DNA from: Oscillospiraceae bacterium
GTDB lineage: Bacteria; Bacillota; Clostridia; Oscillospirales; Oscillospiraceae
DNA length: 25,563 nt
Direction of reading: 5' to 3'
Assembly: GCA_020025425.1 (NCBI GenBank)
Contig: JAHHSD010000026.1
Span: forward strand, 1 to 25,563
The translations under genes were made by a program, and so were the position numbers. Positions 21,942 to 25,563 of this stretch are shown in pieces. The notes below the pieces were generated by a model. That model was given only the letters and a program-made list of their open reading frames with translations, searched no databases and was not told the origin of the DNA. Each line of letters starts with the position of its first letter. Position 1 is the stretch's first letter.

Positions 21942-24900
21942 TTAGAACATACCGTAGGCAATGCCCTCAGCCAGGACGGAACCACCAGCGATGGTGACCT
22001 CGACCTTGTAGGTGGCATTGTTGGCAGCGGTGATGCTGCTGATGGTATCCGCAGTACCAGCCACGCTGTTGGCAGCGGCGGTGGTGATGTCGGTACCAGC
22101 ATAGGTGCCCAGCTTCATCCAGTTGCTGCCGTCCTTCAGGTAAACAGTGTAGTTGACCTTCAGGGTCTGGCCGGCGGCGAAGTTGGTGCCGTCAGTGGTG
22201 GCAACAGTAGGAGTGATCTTCAGCTGGTTGGTGCCAGCATCACGATCAACAACAGCGGTAGCAGTGTAGTTGGTCACAACACCAGGACCCTGAGTGCTGT
22301 CCTCCTTATAGTGGGTGACGAACAGGACAGGAGTCTTGAAGTTCTTGTCGAAGCTGTAAGAGACCAGCACGCTGCCGTCGTTCTTAACAGCCTTCACGAT
22401 CTTGGCGATGGAGTCCAGCTTGCTGTTGCACACGTCAACAACCTTGGCAGCCTCAGTGATGGAGCCAACACCGGTCACGTTGTCGAACAGGTTCTTGGCA
22501 ACCTCGTCGTAAGAGGTAAAGGCATTGACAACATAGATGTTATCGCCAATCTTCTTGTCAACACCATGCTTACCGAAGGAAGCGTCAGCAGTGCCGGTCT
22601 TGTGATCAAAGTAGTTGGTGCCAGCAACTTTCTTGTCAGCAACCTTGACCTCCAGGTTATCGTTGCCCTGGATGTAGAAGCCGTCCACCAGGTTCTCGGC
22701 GTGCTTCTTGGCCTTGGCCTCGGACTCGAAGTACTTGCCATCGTTGTTATAGGTGATTTCCTTGACCTCGCCGGTCTTGGCATCATACACCTTATAGGTC
22801 ACGGTGAAGCCCTTGTCAGCGTCCTTTACAACGTAGTAGTTACCCTCGTTGTAGTAGTACATATCCTGAGCGGCGGCAACCTTGACGTCCTGGATCAGCA
22901 TGGTGTCCACAAGAGCCATGTTGCCCACCTGGGAGGCGAAGGTCTGGGTAATACCAGTATCGCGGGTAGTGGCAGGAGCGGTGTTAGCCAGCTTATTGCT
23001 GTGCTTGATGACGTTCTTGATGCCGGTAACAACATTAACACTGAAATTATCCTTGCCGTAGACGCCATTCACGTAGAAGTAGATGGTGTCGTTGTTGTTG
23101 TACAGAGTAGCGTTCTTGAAGAAGGAAGTAGTTACATTGTTGGCAGAGGCAATGCCCTTGTCAAGGTCCTTCAGCAGAGTGGAGTGGCCGGGGATGATGG
23201 CGACCTTCTCCTTAGCGGCAGCAGGAATCAGACGAGTGGTCTTGCCATTGTCCAGAGAGTTGATGGTGATGGTGTTGTTGGACTTCACATCAACATCCCA
23301 GATACCCAGACCGTTGGTGTTTTTGGCGTTGTTCATCAGAGACTGAGCATCGTTGATCGTAGAACTATTCCAGTTGCCGGCATTCAGAGCAGTCACATTA
23401 CCAGGAGTGATGGTACTCTGCTCATGGAACTTAGCAACGGGGAAGGTGATCTGGTTGGAGTTCTTGGCATCGACCTCGTAGATGCCGTTGGTGCCATCAG
23501 CGAAGTACACGTGGGCAGTCAGGACATCATAGGTGTTCAGACCAGTGGTGGTGCGACGCACGCCGTACTGAGCAACATAGGCATAGTTGGGGGCAACAGC
23601 CTTCTGGGACAGGCCGATCAGCTTGCCAAAGCGGTCCAGAACCAGGTTGGCGGAACCGATGGTGGCGATATCGCGGAAACGCACGATCTCATCCACATCA
23701 GCCTTGAAGGGAGTACCCTGGCCGTCAACCACAACATTGGACTCAGTGTAGTCCTGGCCGCCAGCGGTGACGCGCTTGATGGAAGAAGCACCATCGGAGA
23801 TACCGGTCAGCTTGGTGATGTCGGCAGTGACGACATTGGCAGCCTCAAAGACAGTGACATCATCCTTCAGGCCGATCTTGGTCACGATGACCAGATCCTT
23901 CTCCTTGACCTGGTTCAGAGCAATGGTCAGATTGCCCTGGTTGGACTTAGTCAGAGACATGGTGTACTCGGGATTGCCGTTGCGATCCTCCTCGACAGCA
24001 GTCAGACGATCAATGTACTGATCCAGAACAATGATCTCATCAACATTGTAGTTTCCGCTGTTGGAGATCAGGATCAGGGTCTTGCCCTCCAGCTTGCTGG
24101 CATCGAACTTGGAGCTGGTCTGATAGCCAGCAACCTTCTCAGCCAGAGTGTTGTAGTCAAAGTTGACAACATACTTACCGGCGTTGGTGTCAAGAACGGT
24201 GTTCTTCTTGAAGCCGGCATCGTTGGCACGGTCAGCCAGACGGGTGGTGTTGGTGGTGAAGTCAACAGCCTTGACCAGGGTGGCCTGATCGGTGATGGCG
24301 AACACCACGGGAGAGCCCTTGACGACCTTGTAGTAGACCTTGGCGGCGTGGCCGATCATGTCCAGACCGGTCTCAGCCTCGAAGTCATAGTGGCCGTTCT
24401 CAGCAACCTCGAACTTACCATCGTGGTTCAGGTCGGTGGCAGCATCAAACTGCACACGGGTCATGCCCTCGGACTTCAGAGACTTGGACAGACGCTCGGT
24501 GGTCATGCCGTTGGCAGTGACCAGACCCTCGACGACATACAGGCCAAAGGTGTTCTGAGCCAGGGTGTTCATGGGATCGTTGGTGCCGTTGGTAACAACG
24601 ACGGAACGATCGTTGGCCTTGACGTACAGAATGCGGTTGTTGTCAAAGGCGACGCGCTGAGCGAACAGGGTGTTGTACAGCAGCTCAGCGGCGTTGTCAC
24701 GGGTCAGACCGGCGTTCATAGCCAGGGTCAGATCGCCGTACAGGCCCAGAGCGGTAGCCTTGGAGGTGACCTCCAGCTGCCAGTCGGCACCCAGAGCGTT
24801 CTCCTTCTCGGTGTAGTAGCCCAGAGCCTTCAGCAGCATGGTGGAAGCCTGGACAGTGGTAACAGGGTCGTTGGGACCGAACTTACCATTGCCGTAGCCC

Positions 24901-25253
24901 TCGATGATGTGCAGAGAGGAGCACAGGTTCACGTAGCCCTCAGCCCAAGCGGGAACGTCGGTAAACTTACCGGCGCCAGCAAAGTTGGCGGGGTCAACGT
25001 CGGCGCCGTGCAGGATCTTGCAGATCATGACGGCCATCTCGGCACGGGTCACGATATTCTCGGGCTTGAACTGACCGTCCTCGTAGCCCTTGAAGATACC
25101 GAGACCAGAGGTCAGGTCAACAGCTTCGGCGTTGCTGATCTTGTCAGCATCGGGGAAACTGCTGGTGCTCTTGGCGCTTGCGCCGACAACCATCATGCCC
25201 AGCAGCATGATAGAAGCCAGAGCCAGGCTGAGAGCGCGCTTCAGGTTTCTCAT
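21942..25253 (-). CDS. Secreted SLH-domain S-layer-type protein
   Basis: The 1103-residue protein has a Sec signal peptide (basic start, hydrophobic core, cleavage after ASA27) and three SLH repeats at about 33-75, 96-145 and 150-200, with motifs such as IFKGYEDGQFKPENIVTRAE and IEGYGNGKFGPNDPVT. SLH triplets bind pyruvylated secondary cell-wall polymers. The remaining 900 residues are Asn-, Thr-, Asp- and Val-rich, with no recognised enzyme motif, as in large S-layer proteins; cysteines are almost absent. AAGGAGG is 8 bases before the ATG. Codon choice in the gene is restricted (GTC, ACC, AAC, AAG dominate), as in highly expressed genes. It could be the main S-layer protein or one of several SLH proteins. 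Confidence 0.92.
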   Translation of the reverse strand: MRNLKRALSLALASIMLLGMMVVGASAKSTSSFPDADKISNAEAVDLTSGLGIFKGYEDGQFKPENIVTRAEMAVMICKILHGADVDPANFAGAGKFTDVPAWAEGYVNLCSSLHIIEGYGNGKFGPNDPVTTVQASTMLLKALGYYTEKENALGADWQLEVTSKATALGLYGDLTLAMNAGLTRDNAAELLYNTLFAQRVAFDNNRILYVKANDRSVVVTNGTNDPMNTLAQNTFGLYVVEGLVTANGMTTERLSKSLKSEGMTRVQFDAATDLNHDGKFEVAENGHYDFEAETGLDMIGHAAKVYYKVVKGSPVVFAITDQATLVKAVDFTTNTTRLADRANDAGFKKNTVLDTNAGKYVVNFDYNTLAEKVAGYQTSSKFDASKLEGKTLILISNSGNYNVDEIIVLDQYIDRLTAVEEDRNGNPEYTMSLTKSNQGNLTIALNQVKEKDLVIVTKIGLKDDVTVFEAANVVTADITKLTGISDGASSIKRVTAGGQDYTESNVVVDGQGTPFKADVDEIVRFRDIATIGSANLVLDRFGKLIGLSQKAVAPNYAYVAQYGVRRTTTGLNTYDVLTAHVYFADGTNGIYEVDAKNSNQITFPVAKFHEQSTITPGNVTALNAGNWNSSTINDAQSLMNNAKNTNGLGIWDVDVKSNNTITINSLDNGKTTRLIPAAAKEKVAIIPGHSTLLKDLDKGIASANNVTTSFFKNATLYNNNDTIYFYVNGVYGKDNFSVNVVTGIKNVIKHSNKLANTAPATTRDTGITQTFASQVGNMALVDTMLIQDVKVAAAQDMYYYNEGNYYVVKDADKGFTVTYKVYDAKTGEVKEITYNNDGKYFESEAKAKKHAENLVDGFYIQGNDNLEVKVADKKVAGTNYFDHKTGTADASFGKHGVDKKIGDNIYVVNAFTSYDEVAKNLFDNVTGVGSITEAAKVVDVCNSKLDSIAKIVKAVKNDGSVLVSYSFDKNFKTPVLFVTHYKEDSTQGPGVVTNYTATAVVDRDAGTNQLKITPTVATTDGTNFAAGQTLKVNYTVYLKDGSNWMKLGTYAGTDITTAAANSVAGTADTISSITAANNATYKVEVTIAGGSVLAEGIAYGMF

Positions 25254-25348
25254 GGAAATTCCTCCTTAAATTTTTCGCCGTTTTGAACTTTTCTGCTCAA
25301 TTTCCGGCGTTTTTCAGGTCATTTGGGGCAAATACTTTACTTTAGTGC

Positions 25349-25354
25349 AGTATA
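25349..25354 (-). promoter_or_regulatory. Candidate -10 of the SLH gene
   Basis: On the reverse strand TATACT gives a start point near 25342. The -35 position at 17-base spacing reads CTTTTT and is poor, which would fit a promoter needing an activator, or a different true promoter. Confidence 0.4.
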
Positions 25355-25437
25355 ACGCCCCTTGCATGCCGAAAAAGATGCTGAAAAACAGGAGAAAACC
25401 AAGAAAAACAGACATATTGACCCGTAAAATGTTACCT

Positions 25438-25532
25438 TGGTAGACACGTGGTAGACATGACAGATTATTCCATTTTTACACCCCTAGGGGCGCAGTCGTT
25501 TTGAGCGTTTTTTGGTAGACATTTGGTAGACA
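25438..25532 (-). repeat. Two pairs of phased direct repeats upstream of the SLH gene
   Basis: TGGTAGACA occurs at 25438-25446, 25449-25457, 25513-25521 and 25524-25532 (reading TGTCTACCA toward the SLH gene). Within each pair the copies start 11 bases apart, and the two pairs are exactly 75 bases apart. Such 11-base phasing places copies on one face of the helix. They may be regulator sites or recombinase arm sites. Confidence 0.75.
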
Positions 25533-25563
25533 TGGATTTCTAAGCAACATCTGAAAAAAGATG

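Larger units (their letters stand above)
25254..25563. other. Upstream region of the SLH gene
   Basis: No gene is seen up to the window end. From the ATG outward it holds the ribosome site, a leader of about 88 bases, a -10-like element, A/T-rich sequence, two pairs of direct repeats and the palindrome CCCCTAGGGG (25481-25490) between the pairs. Confidence 0.6.

Noticed and set aside
25481..25490. CCCCTAGGGG palindrome as a recombination or restriction-related element
   Set aside because: It is a 10-bp palindrome only, and its flanks do not extend the symmetry; recorded only as part of the repeat region.
25438..25532. tRNA-Leu fragments, because TTGGTAGAC matches the D-arm of tRNA-Leu
   Set aside because: No acceptor stem, anticodon arm or T-arm sequence accompanies any of the four copies, and the 11-bp phasing is not explained by a tRNA.

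Overview
The window looks like chromosomal DNA of a GC-rich, spore-forming Clostridia-type Firmicute, most likely an Oscillospiraceae gut anaerobe of the Flavonifractor / Pseudoflavonifractor / Lawsonibacter kind. The support is a spoIID gene, strong AGGAGG ribosome sites, a YloU-FakA pair, a WalJ-RlmH pair, an SLH-domain S-layer protein and strongly GC-biased third codon positions. The genus is inference; no rRNA or tRNA gene is present to settle it. No CRISPR array, insertion sequence or complete prophage was seen.

Layout, left to right. Positions 1-506: an AT-rich flank with the first codons of a leftward gene, then the bipA promoter. 507-6552, all rightward: bipA (ribosome-associated GTPase), hemW-type radical SAM protein, murA (peptidoglycan precursor synthesis), and the overlapping pair walJ-like MBL hydrolase and rlmH (23S rRNA methyltransferase). 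6553-7500: a visibly AT-richer two-gene island, a small HTH regulator overlapping a four-helix membrane protein, boxed by two strong terminators. 7642-9369: alpha-phosphoglucomutase. Convergent to it are a lipoprotein gene with a near-perfect palindrome at its transcription start, and phosphate acetyltransferase (pta). 11771-13323, rightward: an XRE-type regulator with a structured leader, then a Mrp/NBP35 Fe-S carrier ATPase. 13449-17531, leftward: an orphan KdpDE-like two-component pair whose sensor lacks the usual KdpD N-terminus, then (upstream, separate unit) an aromatic-type amino acid permease with an acetamidase/formamidase. 17947-18984: spoIID with a hairpin-rich leader. 19026-21086, leftward: yloU-fakA operon. 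21371-21874: one isolated phage-tail-like gene. 21942-25253, leftward: a 1103-residue secreted SLH protein, with two pairs of 11-bp-phased direct repeats upstream.

Most of the window is housekeeping: translation and ribosome assembly (BipA, RlmH), wall and envelope (MurA, WalJ-like, phosphoglucomutase, SLH protein, lipoprotein), fermentation energy (Pta), fatty acid salvage (FakA), Fe-S delivery (Mrp) and sporulation (SpoIID). Transcription units are well separated by intrinsic terminators, many of them shared between convergent genes. Three genes (bipA, murA, the XRE regulator) are best read from TTG codons and the KdpD-like sensor from GTG.

I did not find a clear previously undescribed multi-gene system. 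The items most worth a second look are the phased repeats before the S-layer gene, the AT-rich regulator/membrane-protein island, the palindrome at the lipoprotein promoter, the lone tail-like gene behind an orphan terminator, and the amidase-permease pair.
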